A DNA stretch of 64,000 bases from positions 1 through 64,000 of the forward strand of contig JBPCJC010000069.1 in NCBI GenBank assembly GCA_051005695.1, written 5' to 3'. The notes under the pieces are model-generated. The model was not told the DNA's origin and made no database searches. It was given only the letters and a program-made list of their open reading frames with translations. This stretch comes from JACCTI01 sp051005695. GTDB taxonomy: Bacteria; Verrucomicrobiota; Verrucomicrobiia; Chthoniobacterales; UBA10450. Positions 32,784 to 41,949 of the stretch are shown here, in pieces (the first letter of the stretch is position 1; each line of letters opens with the position of its first letter). The translations under genes were made by a program, and so were the position numbers.

Positions 32784-33203
32784 ATGCCCGACACGGTTGC
32801 CCCCAAACGAATTTTAATCGTCGACGATGATGTCGGGCTGATGCGCGTGACGCGCGAAGCGCTCTCGTCATTTCTGGTTTGCGAGGTCGATACCTCGCCC
32901 AAACCGGAATACGGTTTCGAGCTGGCGCTGAAAAAATCCTACGACCTGCTGATCTTCGATTTCTCAATGCCGATGATCGACGGTGCGATGCTTTTTTTCC
33001 TGATCGGGAAAGTCTACGACAATTCTCGACCGCCAAAAACGGTCCCGCCCCTCTTGCTGATGTCCGGGCGCGGTGACGAAAAACGGGCGCAGGAACTCTT
33101 GCACGAACCGGGCGTGCACGGATTGATCTCGAAGCCGTTCTCGATTAACCGGCTGATCGAAAAAGTTAAGGAGTGCGTGCCGGGGATTGCCGGCCGGAGT
33201 TAG
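32784..33203 (+). CDS. Single-domain response regulator (receiver domain)
   Basis: A 139-residue CheY-like receiver without an output domain. Seen: KRILIVDDDVGLMRVT with the acidic pair, the phospho-acceptor Asp in LLIFDFSMPMIDG, a Ser in LLLMSGRG at the Thr/Ser switch position, and the conserved Lys in GLISKPFS. No sensor kinase is nearby, so its partner is unknown. Start at MPDTVAPK; the TAG overlaps the TAA of the convergent DUF2934 gene in a GTTAGGC sequence. Confidence 0.9.
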   Translation: MPDTVAPKRILIVDDDVGLMRVTREALSSFLVCEVDTSPKPEYGFELALKKSYDLLIFDFSMPMIDGAMLFFLIGKVYDNSRPPKTVPPLLLMSGRGDEKRAQELLHEPGVHGLISKPFSINRLIEKVKECVPGIAGRS

Positions 33204-33550
33204 GCGAGATCCGCCTCCGCGCGCAGCTGCCTGACCGCTTCCAGCCAGTCATTTGCGGGATCGCCTGGTAACCCTTGCTGCGCGCGAAATTCGGCGATGA
33301 AATAGGCGCGCAAACGGATGTCGGCGTCGGATGGCGCCGGCGATTTTGCTGCCGCCGCGCGCTTCGATGCGCTGGCTCTTTTCGCCGGAGATTTCGCGGC
33401 GGGCTTTTTCGCGGCAACTTTACGCGCCGGCTTTTTGGCCGCCTTGGTTGATTTCTTTGCAGGGCTCTGGACGGGCGCGATTGCCCCGGCCGGAGCTTCC
33501 GGGTGGGCAATGTTTCCGTTGGCGGATTCGTTCTTTGAGTTCTTGGGCAC
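33200..33550 (-). CDS. Histone H1-like Lys/Ala-rich protein with C-terminal DUF2934 domain
   Basis: A protein of about 116 residues from a GTG at 33550 (PKNSKNESANG); a TTG at 33601 would add 17. The central part is Lys/Ala/Pro-rich, with AKKPARKVAAKKPAAKSPAK as in bacterial H1-like DNA-binding proteins. The C-terminal 35 residues (IRLRAYFIAEFRAQQG, then DPANDWLEAVRQLRAE) match the DUF2934 pattern. A role in nucleoid binding is plausible from composition but not shown. Convergent 4-base overlap with the response regulator. Confidence 0.75.
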   Translation of the reverse strand: MPKNSKNESANGNIAHPEAPAGAIAPVQSPAKKSTKAAKKPARKVAAKKPAAKSPAKRASASKRAAAAKSPAPSDADIRLRAYFIAEFRAQQGLPGDPANDWLEAVRQLRAEADLA

Positions 33551-33656
33551 GACTTTTAAAATTTGTGCGAGACCGTTCGCCGCCCACGCCTTTCTTCGCA
33601 AGTATTTTCGTAAACCCCGGTTGCGTCCGGCGCAAGTTCTCGCCTACGGTGCGCGG

Positions 33657-34082
33657 GTGCGACATTTTCTTTTTCGGTGGGCGGTGACGACAGTCGCGGT
33701 GATGATCGCGTCGGGTTTCATCGCCGGTATTCGTTACGACACCCCGGGGAGCCTGATCGGCGCGGCTTTGTTACTCGGCATCCTCAATGCTTTTGTTCGG
33801 CCTGTGCTTCTGATTCTGAGCGCGCCGCTAATTTTGTTTACCCTCGGGATTTTTATTTTTGTGGTGAACGGCCTTCTGCTCGAGTTCGTCCCGACGTTTG
33901 TGCACGGCTTTCACGTCGATAGTTTCGGCTCGGCATTCTGGGGCGCGATCGTCATCGGAATTATCAGTTGGATCTTGAGCGCGTTTTTCCGCGGAAGCGA
34001 CGGGCGCGTGCATGTGCTGACGCATCACACTCAGATCAAACGCGTGCAGGGACGGGTGATTGATCCCGACGAGCATAAATAG
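33657..34082 (+). CDS. Phage_holin_4_2-type membrane protein (YvlD/DUF360-like)
   Basis: A 141-residue protein with four hydrophobic helices: FRWAVTTVAVMIASGFIAGI, LIGAALLLGILNAFVRPVLLIL, APLILFTLGIFIFVVNGLLLE, and AFWGAIVIGIISWILSAFF. The pattern ILNAFVRPVLLILSAPLILFTLG is typical of the holin-4 superfamily of chromosomal membrane proteins, whose role is unknown and usually not lytic. The open frame extends upstream across the neighbouring minus-strand gene, so the GTG at 33657 is taken as start. It ends 2 bases before the Anbu gene. Confidence 0.8.
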   Translation: MRHFLFRWAVTTVAVMIASGFIAGIRYDTPGSLIGAALLLGILNAFVRPVLLILSAPLILFTLGIFIFVVNGLLLEFVPTFVHGFHVDSFGSAFWGAIVIGIISWILSAFFRGSDGRVHVLTHHTQIKRVQGRVIDPDEHK

Positions 34083-34084
34083 CG

Positions 34085-34855
34085 ATGACCTATTGTCTCG
34101 GAATGCTCTGCCGACGGGGCGCGGTTTTTCTCTCCGATTCCAGAACGAGCGCGGGGATGGACAACATCACCCTGCGCAGCAAAATGCGCATCTTCGAGAA
34201 GCCGGGCAACCGCGTCATCTGTATTTTGAGCTCGGGTAACCTCTCGTTAACCCAGGCGACCCTGGCAATGATCGATGAAGATTTGGTGCTGGGCGACGGT
34301 GACCCGAAGAAGAAGCACATCATGAATCGGCAGACGCTCTACGAGACTGTGCGCTACATCGGCTCGAAAGTGCGCGCGGTGGAAAAACGCGACCGCGCCG
34401 CGCTCGAGGCGGACGGTTTTTCCTTTAACATTAACCTGATTGTGGGCGGGCAAATCGCAGGGATGTCGCCGGAGGTGCACCTGATTTACCCGCAGGGCAA
34501 CAGCATTCACGCAACGCGCGAGAGTCCTTTTTTGCAGATTGGCGAAGCCAAGTACGGCAAGCCGATTCTCGATCGCGGATTCAATTTCGAGACAGCACTG
34601 GAGGATGCGGTGAAGTTCGCCGTGGTCTCGTTAGACGCGACCATGAAGAGCAATGTCTCGGTTGGTCCGCCGGTGGATATTCTTTGTTACCGTTGCGACT
34701 CGCTGCAAGCGAACCGGCGCGCGCGCCTCGAGGAGGACGATCCGTATCTCGAGGAGATCGCGCATAAGTGGCAGGACGGAATCATCAAGCTGGTCAAACA
34801 GATGCCGTCGGCCGATCTCAAAAAACCGCTGGTCGGCTTCGCGAGCGCCGCCTGA
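34085..34855 (+). CDS. Anbu-type proteasome-like peptidase
   Basis: A 256-residue Ntn-hydrolase of the ancestral beta-subunit (Anbu/BPH) family, related to HslV and the proteasome. The sequence starts MTYCLGMLC, placing the Thr nucleophile at position 2 after Met removal. AVFLSDSRTSAGMDNI and KMRIFEKPGNRVICILSSGNLS are also characteristic. The usual Anbu companions (an alpha-E domain protein, a circularly permuted ATP-grasp protein and a transglutaminase-like protein) are not among the neighbours here. It contains two one-base variants of the dispersed motif. Confidence 0.88.
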   Translation: MTYCLGMLCRRGAVFLSDSRTSAGMDNITLRSKMRIFEKPGNRVICILSSGNLSLTQATLAMIDEDLVLGDGDPKKKHIMNRQTLYETVRYIGSKVRAVEKRDRAALEADGFSFNINLIVGGQIAGMSPEVHLIYPQGNSIHATRESPFLQIGEAKYGKPILDRGFNFETALEDAVKFAVVSLDATMKSNVSVGPPVDILCYRCDSLQANRRARLEEDDPYLEEIAHKWQDGIIKLVKQMPSADLKKPLVGFASAA

Positions 34856-34876
34856 AGGATTCGTTAGGCGCGAAAA

Positions 34877-35536
34877 ATGTTTGGCGAAGACGCGCAGATT
34901 TCGGCGCGGGTCCGCGTAAAGATTTGCGGGATCACTAATGCGGCTGACGCGGAGGCGGCGATCGCCGCGGGCGCGGATGCGCTCGGCTTCAACGCGTATC
35001 CGAAAAGCAAACGCTACCTCGACCTGGCCGCCGCCACGCCTTGGATCAGCGCGTTACCGCCACTCGTCCGCAAAGTGGTCGTGCTGGTCAACCCAACCTG
35101 GGAGGACGCACAGAATGCGGCCGCGCTACCATTCGTTAGTGCGCTGCAATTGCACGGCAACGAAACGCCCGAATTCTGCGCGCGCCTGGCAGCGCACGGG
35201 ATCCGTTTCGGCAAAGCTCTGCGCGCGCTCGCGCCCGATTTGCTGGCGATCGCGGCGAAATTTTCCACGAAAACGATCGTCCTCGATTCCGCGACGGGCG
35301 ATTTGTTTGGCGGCACCGGAGAAATTTTTCCGTGGCAAATCGCGCGCAATTTCCTGGAGACGCATCGTGATCTCCGGCTGGTGCTCGCGGGCGGTTTGAC
35401 GCCGGAGAATGTGACCGACGCGGTGAGGGAAATTCGCCCGTTCGCGGTCGATGTTACGACCGGAGTGGAGTCGGCGCCCGGACGGAAGGATCACGCGCTT
35501 CTGCGCGACTTCATTCAAGCCGCGCATGCGGCCTGA
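34877..35536 (+). CDS. trpF: Phosphoribosylanthranilate isomerase
   Basis: A 219-residue TIM barrel catalysing the third step of tryptophan synthesis from chorismate. Seen: VKICGITNAADAEAAIAAGADALGF with the catalytic Cys, LQLHGNE, IVLDS (Asp), and LAGGLTPENVTDAVRE then VDVTTGVES. No other trp genes are in the window. A dispersed-motif copy lies in the 21-base gap to the upstream gene. Confidence 0.95.
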   Translation: MFGEDAQISARVRVKICGITNAADAEAAIAAGADALGFNAYPKSKRYLDLAAATPWISALPPLVRKVVVLVNPTWEDAQNAAALPFVSALQLHGNETPEFCARLAAHGIRFGKALRALAPDLLAIAAKFSTKTIVLDSATGDLFGGTGEIFPWQIARNFLETHRDLRLVLAGGLTPENVTDAVREIRPFAVDVTTGVESAPGRKDHALLRDFIQAAHAA

Positions 35537-35630
35537 GCGCAACCTTTTCGGCTGCGCGAAAAAGTCTGGAGAGGGCTGGTCTGCATCCTGCTTTAAAGGC
35601 TGCCGCAGTCCATCAATCTCCATCACACCT

Positions 35631-37427
35631 ATGTCCACTCGTTCTAAACTTTTCCTCTGCGGAGCGGCCGCGATGCTTTGCGCATCGTTTCCTTCTCAGG
35701 GACAAACGTCCGCCCCGATCGCCGCCCTGCCGCTGGCCACTCCGATGAGTTCGGTGCCCGTGACCACAACTGTCGCCGAGATCGCTCCGAAGCCGGTCGC
35801 GCCTGCCCCGGCGACGGCGATCACCGATGATAATTCCATGATGCTCGTTCAGGCCAGCACGGTCCCGGCGGTCACCGCGCCCGTCGCTGGAACGACGACC
35901 GCGACCACCGCGACGACATCCACCACCGCAGCGACCGAAGGCGAAGCTCCCGTGGAAAACGGCGGCGCGGCGGTGCGCGAGTTTCAAGGCGACGAAGTGG
36001 GCCAGGTCCTGCGCCTGCTCGCGCGTCAGGCGAAGATCAACATGGTGGTGAGCGATCAGATTCCTCCGGGCACAACCGTCACCATGCGGCTCGAGAACGT
36101 AACCGCCTTAGAGGCAGTCGCGATTATCATTAAGGCCAAGAGCCTCTTCATGGATAAGATCGACAACGTCTATTACATCAAGACTGCGGCCGAGCGCACT
36201 GCGGAACCGACCGAGAGCGACAGCTATCAATTCAGCTACTCGCGGGCGAAAGAAACCGCGCCGCTGATCGCCGCACAACTCGCGAGCAAGGACGCACCGC
36301 AAGTGGACGAGCGCACGAACACGATGTTCTATCGCGAAACCCGCAGTAACATCGACGCGATCCGCAAGCTTCTTAAGCAAATCGACAAACCGACCAAGCA
36401 GGTCATGATCGAAGCGCGCCTCGTGGAAGTGACCGCGAATCCGCGGCAATCCTACGGCATCAACTGGGCTGGTGTCGTCGGCAGTTCGACGAGCGCGAAG
36501 ACGATCAGCTACAATCCAGGGCAGGGGACCGCGGCCGCTGGCACCACTGGCACTGCGACCGGAACGACCAACAACTTTAACCTCGGCAATCCGGCGAATC
36601 ACAACATCCTCGGCAACTTCTCCCAGTTAGCCATGGGTCAGTTCGCGATTCTTTCCGCTCCGCAAATGTCCCTGACCGTGCGCGCCTTGAATGAAGATTC
36701 TGACGCCGAATTTCTCGCCAACCCGCGGATCGTGACGGCGGACAACATGCAGGCGAAAATCGAAATCATCCGCAACCAGCCGGTGCCGCAACTGAACTTC
36801 AACGAACAGACCGCGACTGCAGTCTTCGGTGGATTCCAGGACAAGAAATACGGCAACACGCTGGTGGTGAAACCGTCAGTCAACAAAGACAACTTCATCA
36901 CCCTTTCGGTGAAACCGGAGATCAGCAACAAGGTCGGCGACGCCACCTTCGTCTTCGCCGGCGCGACGGTAGCAAGCCCCGTGATCGATACCCGCACTCT
37001 CGATTCCAACGTCTTGATCAAGAGCGGCGACACCCTCGCGATCGGCGGTTTGCTCCAGGACGAAACGACCAAAGCTCGGACCAAGGTCCCGATCTTCGGC
37101 GACATCCCGGTGCTCGGTTACCTCTTCCAGGAAAAACTGAACGCGCGCACCAAGCGCAACCTGCTGGTCTTCGTTACCCCGACGATCATCGATCAACAAT
37201 ACGGCACCGGCCTCGAAGATCAGGTCAGCGGCCTGCATCATTCCGGCGAGGAATACGCGGACCCGAACGGCTGGCGCAACAACGCCAAAGGCGCCGTCCG
37301 GCTTATCCCGACCCCGAACCGGCAGAACGCCGCCGATTATCCCAAACCCGGCACGCCTCCGGCGCCGGCGCGGAGCGAAACCTCGCGCGTGCAATTCATG
37401 AGCACGGCGAAGGACCGCGATTTCTAA
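35631..37427 (+). CDS. Secretin (type II/IV secretion or pilus family), PilQ/GspD-like
   Basis: A 598-residue outer-membrane channel protein. Residues 1-24 form a signal peptide ending SFPSQGQ. A Thr/Ala/Pro-rich stretch follows to about residue 105. Next comes an N-domain with REFQGDEVGQVLRLLARQAK, and another with YQFSYSRAKETAPLIAAQL and TMFYRETRSNIDAIRKLLKQID. The secretin domain from about residue 260 has VMIEARLVEVT, then NPRIVTADNMQAKIEI, VLIKSGDTLAIGGLLQDE and VPIFGDIPVLGYLF. No other secretion or pilus gene is adjacent, so the system it serves cannot be told. If it is a pilus secretin it could relate to DNA uptake. A strong terminator follows. Confidence 0.9.
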   Translation: MSTRSKLFLCGAAAMLCASFPSQGQTSAPIAALPLATPMSSVPVTTTVAEIAPKPVAPAPATAITDDNSMMLVQASTVPAVTAPVAGTTTATTATTSTTAATEGEAPVENGGAAVREFQGDEVGQVLRLLARQAKINMVVSDQIPPGTTVTMRLENVTALEAVAIIIKAKSLFMDKIDNVYYIKTAAERTAEPTESDSYQFSYSRAKETAPLIAAQLASKDAPQVDERTNTMFYRETRSNIDAIRKLLKQIDKPTKQVMIEARLVEVTANPRQSYGINWAGVVGSSTSAKTISYNPGQGTAAAGTTGTATGTTNNFNLGNPANHNILGNFSQLAMGQFAILSAPQMSLTVRALNEDSDAEFLANPRIVTADNMQAKIEIIRNQPVPQLNFNEQTATAVFGGFQDKKYGNTLVVKPSVNKDNFITLSVKPEISNKVGDATFVFAGATVASPVIDTRTLDSNVLIKSGDTLAIGGLLQDETTKARTKVPIFGDIPVLGYLFQEKLNARTKRNLLVFVTPTIIDQQYGTGLEDQVSGLHHSGEEYADPNGWRNNAKGAVRLIPTPNRQNAADYPKPGTPPAPARSETSRVQFMSTAKDRDF

Positions 37428-37450
37428 AAAATTATAACTGTGGGGTTGAG

Positions 37451-37491
37451 AGAGGCGGGCACTCGCGAAGAGGCCCGCCTCTTGTTTTTTT
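37451..37491. terminator. Bidirectional rho-independent terminator between secretin and sigma factor genes
   Basis: The arms GAGGCGGGC (37452-37460) and GCCCGCCTC (37473-37481) with a 12-base loop are followed by a T-rich run (TTGTTTTTTT). It sits 24 bases after the secretin stop and abuts the end of the convergent sigma factor gene. Confidence 0.88.
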
Positions 37492-38095
37492 AACCGGCGA
37501 GATAGGATTTCAGGCGCTGCCGCAATTCAGTGCGCGCGCGAAAAAGCAAACTCTTCACCGCGGGCACGGATTGCTCGAGGACCTCGGCGATTTCTTCGTA
37601 ACTCAATTCTTCGTAACGCCGCAGGACGACAGCGAGCCGCTGCTGCTCCGGCAGCTCCGCGATCGCGCTTTCGATCGCGTCTTGTAATTCCGCTGCCAAA
37701 AGCGACGCGTCCGGACCGATCACACGCTCGTCCTTCAACTGCATCTCTTCGCCGTCGGGATCGATTTGCAGCGGCGTGTTCGGATGGCGTTTGCGACGCC
37801 GCAGTTCGTTGAAAACCAGATTGCGCGTGATCTTCAGAAGCCAGGTGGTGAACTTCGCGCGCGGCTGATAACGCGCCGCGCTCTTCCACACGCGCACAAA
37901 AACGTGCTGCGCCAAATCCTCGATCTCGGCGTTGTTTCCGAGCATGCGGCCGACCGTGCCCGCAACCAGTGCCTGGTGTTTTTCCACCAGCGTTTCGAAT
38001 GCACCCATCTCGCCTGCCGCCACCGCCATCATCAGGCGGATGTCTTCCGCGTCGCCGTCAATTTTGCCCGCAGGCGCTGGATCTTGGCGGGGCAT
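37490..38095 (-). CDS. ECF-subfamily RNA polymerase sigma factor
   Basis: A 201-residue sigma factor with region 2 (ALVAGTVGRMLGNNAEIEDLAQHVFVRVWKS, then FTTWLLKITRNLVFNELRRRKR) and region 4 (LPEQQRLAVVLRRYEELSYEEIAEVLEQSVPAVKSLLFRARTELRQRL). Region 3 is absent, as in ECF factors. No anti-sigma factor is adjacent, so the signal is unknown. It is divergent from mqnE across 161 bases and convergent with the secretin. Confidence 0.93.
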   Translation of the reverse strand: MPRQDPAPAGKIDGDAEDIRLMMAVAAGEMGAFETLVEKHQALVAGTVGRMLGNNAEIEDLAQHVFVRVWKSAARYQPRAKFTTWLLKITRNLVFNELRRRKRHPNTPLQIDPDGEEMQLKDERVIGPDASLLAAELQDAIESAIAELPEQQRLAVVLRRYEELSYEEIAEVLEQSVPAVKSLLFRARTELRQRLKSYLAG

Positions 38096-38256
38096 GACTT
38101 GGTTAAGACGCGTTGCGAGCGGGGGTATTTAGAAATAAACCCGCAGCCGGTCAATTGGTCGCGCTCGCTGATTTTTCATCCGTGGCCGCCGGGCTTTCTG
38201 TTGCACCAATCTCGCAGCGCGTGCATCATTCAGCGCCATTTCCGCCTTCTTTTGCG

Positions 38257-39399
38257 ATGAATTTTTCCCTCATTCCCGCCAATCTTCGCCCGATCGCCGA
38301 GAAGGTGGCAGCGGCCGAGCGGATTAACGAAGCGGAAGCGCTCCAGCTTTTTTCGTCCGACGATTTGAATGCGCTTGGGATTATGGCCACCGCCATCCGA
38401 GAGCGCAAGAACGGCCACTTCGCGACCTACATTCTCAACCGCTACATCAACTACTCGAACGTCTGCATTCTCTCCTGTCAGTTCTGCGCTTTCGCTGCCC
38501 GCAAAAGGGACGCGCATGCTTTCGAGCAGACCGCGGAGGAAATTGTCGCCGCGGTGCGCGACGCGCTCGCCCTCGGAATCACCGAGGTCCACATGGTCGG
38601 CGGTCTCCATCCGTCGCTGAAACAGGAATGGTATGTTGACCTGCTTCGCCGTCTGCGCGCTCTCGATTCGGAGCTAATCCTCAAAGCTTTCACCGCGATC
38701 GAGGTGCGCCATCTCGCGCAACGCGTTTTCAAATTACCCATTGCTGACACCCTGGCGATTCTGCGCGACGCCGGCCTCGGCGCGCTCACCGGCGGCGGTG
38801 CCGAGATCTTTGATGCGGCGGTGCGCGACGAGATTTGCCGTGGCAAAGAAAGCGCGGAGGAGTGGCTCGATGTTCATCGCACCTGGCACAAAATGGGCGG
38901 CCGCAGCACCGCGACCATGCTTTACGGCCACATCGAAACCCTCGCGCAACGCGTCGATCACCTGCGTCAATTGCGCGAACTCCAGGACGAAACCGCCGGC
39001 TTCACCGGTTTCGTTCCGTTCGCTTTCGAACCGCAGACGGAAATTCTCGCGCACGTGAAACGCGCTTCGGCCATCGAGCAACTGCGGACTCTCGCGGTCT
39101 CGCGGATTTATCTCGATAACTTCGATCATCTCACCGCCTACTGGGTTTCGATGGGCCTGCCGCTCGCGCAGCTTTCGCTCAGCTATGGCGTCGACGATCT
39201 CCACGGCACGATCATGGAGGAGAAAATCTTCCACATGGCCGGCGCGAAAACTCCGCAGGAACAAACCGTCGCAACGCTGGAAAACGTGATTCGCGAAGCC
39301 GGCCGCATGCCTATGCAGCGCGACAGTTATTATCATCACCTCGGCGCGGGCCGGCCACGTCGCCCCGCCAACACCGAGCCCGAGCTGGTCTGCGCGTGA
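38257..39399 (+). CDS. mqnE: Aminodeoxyfutalosine synthase (radical SAM)
   Basis: A 380-residue radical SAM enzyme of the futalosine route to menaquinone; it joins 3-((1-carboxyvinyl)oxy)benzoate to SAM-derived adenosyl. Seen: the cluster-binding CILSCQFC (C-x3-C-x2-C), YINYSNVCI before it, HMVGGLHPSLKQEWY, GGGAEIFDAAVR, and the end region RDSYYHHLG. Start at MNFSLIPA; a longer frame from 38113 adds unrelated residues. It overlaps mqnA by 4 bases (GTGA), consistent with an mqn operon. Confidence 0.94.
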   Translation: MNFSLIPANLRPIAEKVAAAERINEAEALQLFSSDDLNALGIMATAIRERKNGHFATYILNRYINYSNVCILSCQFCAFAARKRDAHAFEQTAEEIVAAVRDALALGITEVHMVGGLHPSLKQEWYVDLLRRLRALDSELILKAFTAIEVRHLAQRVFKLPIADTLAILRDAGLGALTGGGAEIFDAAVRDEICRGKESAEEWLDVHRTWHKMGGRSTATMLYGHIETLAQRVDHLRQLRELQDETAGFTGFVPFAFEPQTEILAHVKRASAIEQLRTLAVSRIYLDNFDHLTAYWVSMGLPLAQLSLSYGVDDLHGTIMEEKIFHMAGAKTPQEQTVATLENVIREAGRMPMQRDSYYHHLGAGRPRRPANTEPELVCA

Positions 39400-40184
39400 C
39401 CGCGAGCGCGGCGGATTCGCTCCGCATCGGTTGCGTCAAATATCTCAACGCCCAGCCGTTGATTTACGGCTGGCCCGGTCCGGTGGATTTTGATCATCCG
39501 GCCGCGCTCTGCCGGAAACTCGCCGCCGGTGAGCTCGACGTTGCTTTCGTTTCGAGCTTCGAATTTCTGCGCGATCCGAGTTACACCATCGTCGATCACT
39601 TAGCTGTGGCCTCGGACGGTGCGGTCGGGAGTGTCTTTGTCTCGTTAGGCGGAGCGCTCGAAGAAATCGAGGAGATCGCGCTTGATCCGGCTTCGGGCAC
39701 TTCGGTTCACCTCCTCCGCTGTCTTCTCGCAGAGCGAAATCTGCATCCGCGCCTAACGACAGCTTGCGCAGAAAACGAGCCAGCGATTACCGACCGAGCT
39801 GCACGTCTGATGATCGGTGACCAGGCGATCCGTTTCCGTGCACAAAATGGCGATCGCTACGGTTACCTGGATTTGGGTGCGGAATGGAAACGCCAGACGA
39901 ATCTGCCGTTTGTCTTCGCTCTTTGGTTGCTTCGTCCGGAAGTGGCCGAGCCCGGAAAAATTGCCGAAGCCCTGCGCAACCGCCGCGACCAAAACCTCGC
40001 GCATCTCGACGACCTGATCGCGGCGCACCCGGACTTCTCGCCGGAATTCTGCGTGCACTATTTTCGCGAGAATCTGCGCTTCGAATTCGGAGAGGCGGAG
40101 AAACAGGGTCTCCTGCGTTTCCGTTCGTTATGCGAACAGCACGGGATCCTCTCGCCGGGCGTGAGCCCGCTGCGACTCGTCTAG
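39396..40184 (+). CDS. mqnA: Chorismate dehydratase (menaquinone biosynthesis)
   Basis: A 262-residue protein with a periplasmic-binding-protein-like fold; it converts chorismate to 3-((1-carboxyvinyl)oxy)benzoate, the substrate of MqnE. Seen: LRIGCVKYLNAQPLIYGW, GELDVAFVSSFEFL, and IGDQAIRF. The GTG start overlaps the mqnE stop. Two dispersed-motif copies lie inside, encoding SLG and LTT. Confidence 0.92.
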   Translation: MTASAADSLRIGCVKYLNAQPLIYGWPGPVDFDHPAALCRKLAAGELDVAFVSSFEFLRDPSYTIVDHLAVASDGAVGSVFVSLGGALEEIEEIALDPASGTSVHLLRCLLAERNLHPRLTTACAENEPAITDRAARLMIGDQAIRFRAQNGDRYGYLDLGAEWKRQTNLPFVFALWLLRPEVAEPGKIAEALRNRRDQNLAHLDDLIAAHPDFSPEFCVHYFRENLRFEFGEAEKQGLLRFRSLCEQHGILSPGVSPLRLV

Positions 40185-40245
40185 AGAAGCGCATCGGAAT
40201 CAGCGGTTGGTTTGTCAGGCTTCGACGGCAGCGATAACGTGGCCG

Positions 40246-41949
40246 GTGGAACGAGATTGGATCCTGGCCGATTCGACGATGACCGATGACGGCGTGATTC
40301 CTTGGGCGGAATTGTGCGGCCTGCCCTGCGTGGCCGATCTTCTGAAACGAAAAGGTTTTCACTGCGCCGAGGACGTGCAGTCGTTTTTGCAACCGCGTCT
40401 GCGTTCGTTAGGCGATCCGTTTTTGCTTCCGCAAATGGAGCGCGCGGTCACGCGCATCCTGGCCGCGATCGATGGCAACGAACGCATCGTGCTTTTCGGT
40501 GATTACGATGTTGATGGAGTGACTTCGCTCGCGTTGCTCGCGGGAATGCTGCGCGCCTACGGCGCCGCGCCGGAGCTTTTTCTGCCGCTGCGGATGGAGG
40601 AAGGCTACGGCCTGAGCAGCGAGAGCATCGAACGTTGCTGGGAACAATTTCATCCACAGCTTTTGATCGCGGTCGATTGCGGAACGTCCTCGCTCGCGGA
40701 AATCGCCCAACTGAAGGCGCGCGGGTCGGACGTGATCGTGCTCGATCATCACGAACCGAAAACTTCGCTGCCGGACTGCGTCGCGGTGGTTAATCCTAAG
40801 GCAACCGACGATTGCGCGCTGCGTTATCTTTGTAGCGTCGGGATCGTCTTCAAAGTCTGTCACGCGCTTTTGAAAACGCGCCCGCGGGAGGATTTTGATC
40901 TCAAGGCGCAGCTCGATCTGGTCGCACTCGGCACGGTCGCCGACATCGTCCCGCTGGAAGGGGAGAATCGCCTGCTGGTGCACCACGGCCTTCGGCAAAT
41001 CGCGCGTTCCCAACGTCCCGGAATTCGTAAACTCATGCAGGCCGCGGGCGTGCATCCGCCGATTTCCGCGGAGGACATTGGCTTCCGGCTCGGGCCGCGC
41101 TTGAATGCGGCCGGTCGCCTAACGACTGCTGAAAAAGCGCTCCGGCTCTTGCTGACGAACGATGAAAGCGAAGCCGAAGAATTGGCCAGCTTGCTCGACG
41201 CGCAGAATCGCGAACGCCAGATGGTGGAAAAAGAAATTTTCGCGTCGGCGGACGAGCAGGTAACGCGCGAGTTCGATCCGGTGCGGGATGCCGCGATCGT
41301 GGTTGGCGCGCGTGAGTGGCATCCGGGCGTGCTCGGGATTGTCGCTGCGCGTCTGGTACGAAAATATCATCGGCCGGCGGTGGTCATCGGGATCGACGCG
41401 GATGGTCTCGGCAAAGGCAGCGGCCGGAGCATCGAAGGCCTCTCGTTAGTCGCGGCGCTCGGGCATTGCGATCGTTGGTTGGAAAAATTTGGCGGGCACG
41501 AAATGGCGGCTGGTCTAACGATACGCGAAGAAAACTTGTCAGCGTTTGCGGCGGATTTTCGACGGAGCGCGGCTGAGTTGCTTTCGCCGGAGGCGCTTCG
41601 GCCGCGCCTGCACCTCGATCACGAGCTGATGTTCTCGGAGCTAAACGGCGACCTCCTGCGCTGGCACGAATTGCTGGAGCCGTTTGGGAGCGGCAATGCG
41701 CAGCCGACGTTTTTTGCGCGCGCGGTGGAACCGGCGGTGCCGCCGAAAGTTTTGAAGGAAAAACATCTCGTTCTCCGTTTGCGGCAGCGAAATTATCACG
41801 CGCGGGCGATTTATTTTGATGGCGCGATCAATCCGTTGCCGGCTCCGCCGTGGGATGTCGCCTTCCGAATTCATGCCGACGAATACGAGGGTCTGCGGCG
41901 TCTGCAGATGCACGTTCATGGCCTGCGCGCCGCGGCTCCGCTCGGATGA
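40246..41949 (+). CDS. recJ: Single-stranded-DNA-specific exonuclease RecJ
   Basis: A 567-residue DHH-family 5'-3' exonuclease used in recombination and mismatch repair. Seen: FGDYDVDGVTSLALLAGML (motif I), VDCGTSS, VLDHHEPK (DHH motif III), ALGTVADIVPL, GPRLNAAGRL, and the DHHA1 motif GGHEMAAGLTI. The start is uncertain: a GTG at 40246 gives ERDWILADST, matching the usual Trp-Ile-Leu beginning; a TTG at 40207 is upstream. It overlaps recG by ATGATG, so both repair enzymes are likely co-translated. Confidence 0.93.
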   Translation: MERDWILADSTMTDDGVIPWAELCGLPCVADLLKRKGFHCAEDVQSFLQPRLRSLGDPFLLPQMERAVTRILAAIDGNERIVLFGDYDVDGVTSLALLAGMLRAYGAAPELFLPLRMEEGYGLSSESIERCWEQFHPQLLIAVDCGTSSLAEIAQLKARGSDVIVLDHHEPKTSLPDCVAVVNPKATDDCALRYLCSVGIVFKVCHALLKTRPREDFDLKAQLDLVALGTVADIVPLEGENRLLVHHGLRQIARSQRPGIRKLMQAAGVHPPISAEDIGFRLGPRLNAAGRLTTAEKALRLLLTNDESEAEELASLLDAQNRERQMVEKEIFASADEQVTREFDPVRDAAIVVGAREWHPGVLGIVAARLVRKYHRPAVVIGIDADGLGKGSGRSIEGLSLVAALGHCDRWLEKFGGHEMAAGLTIREENLSAFAADFRRSAAELLSPEALRPRLHLDHELMFSELNGDLLRWHELLEPFGSGNAQPTFFARAVEPAVPPKVLKEKHLVLRLRQRNYHARAIYFDGAINPLPAPPWDVAFRIHADEYEGLRRLQMHVHGLRAAAPLG

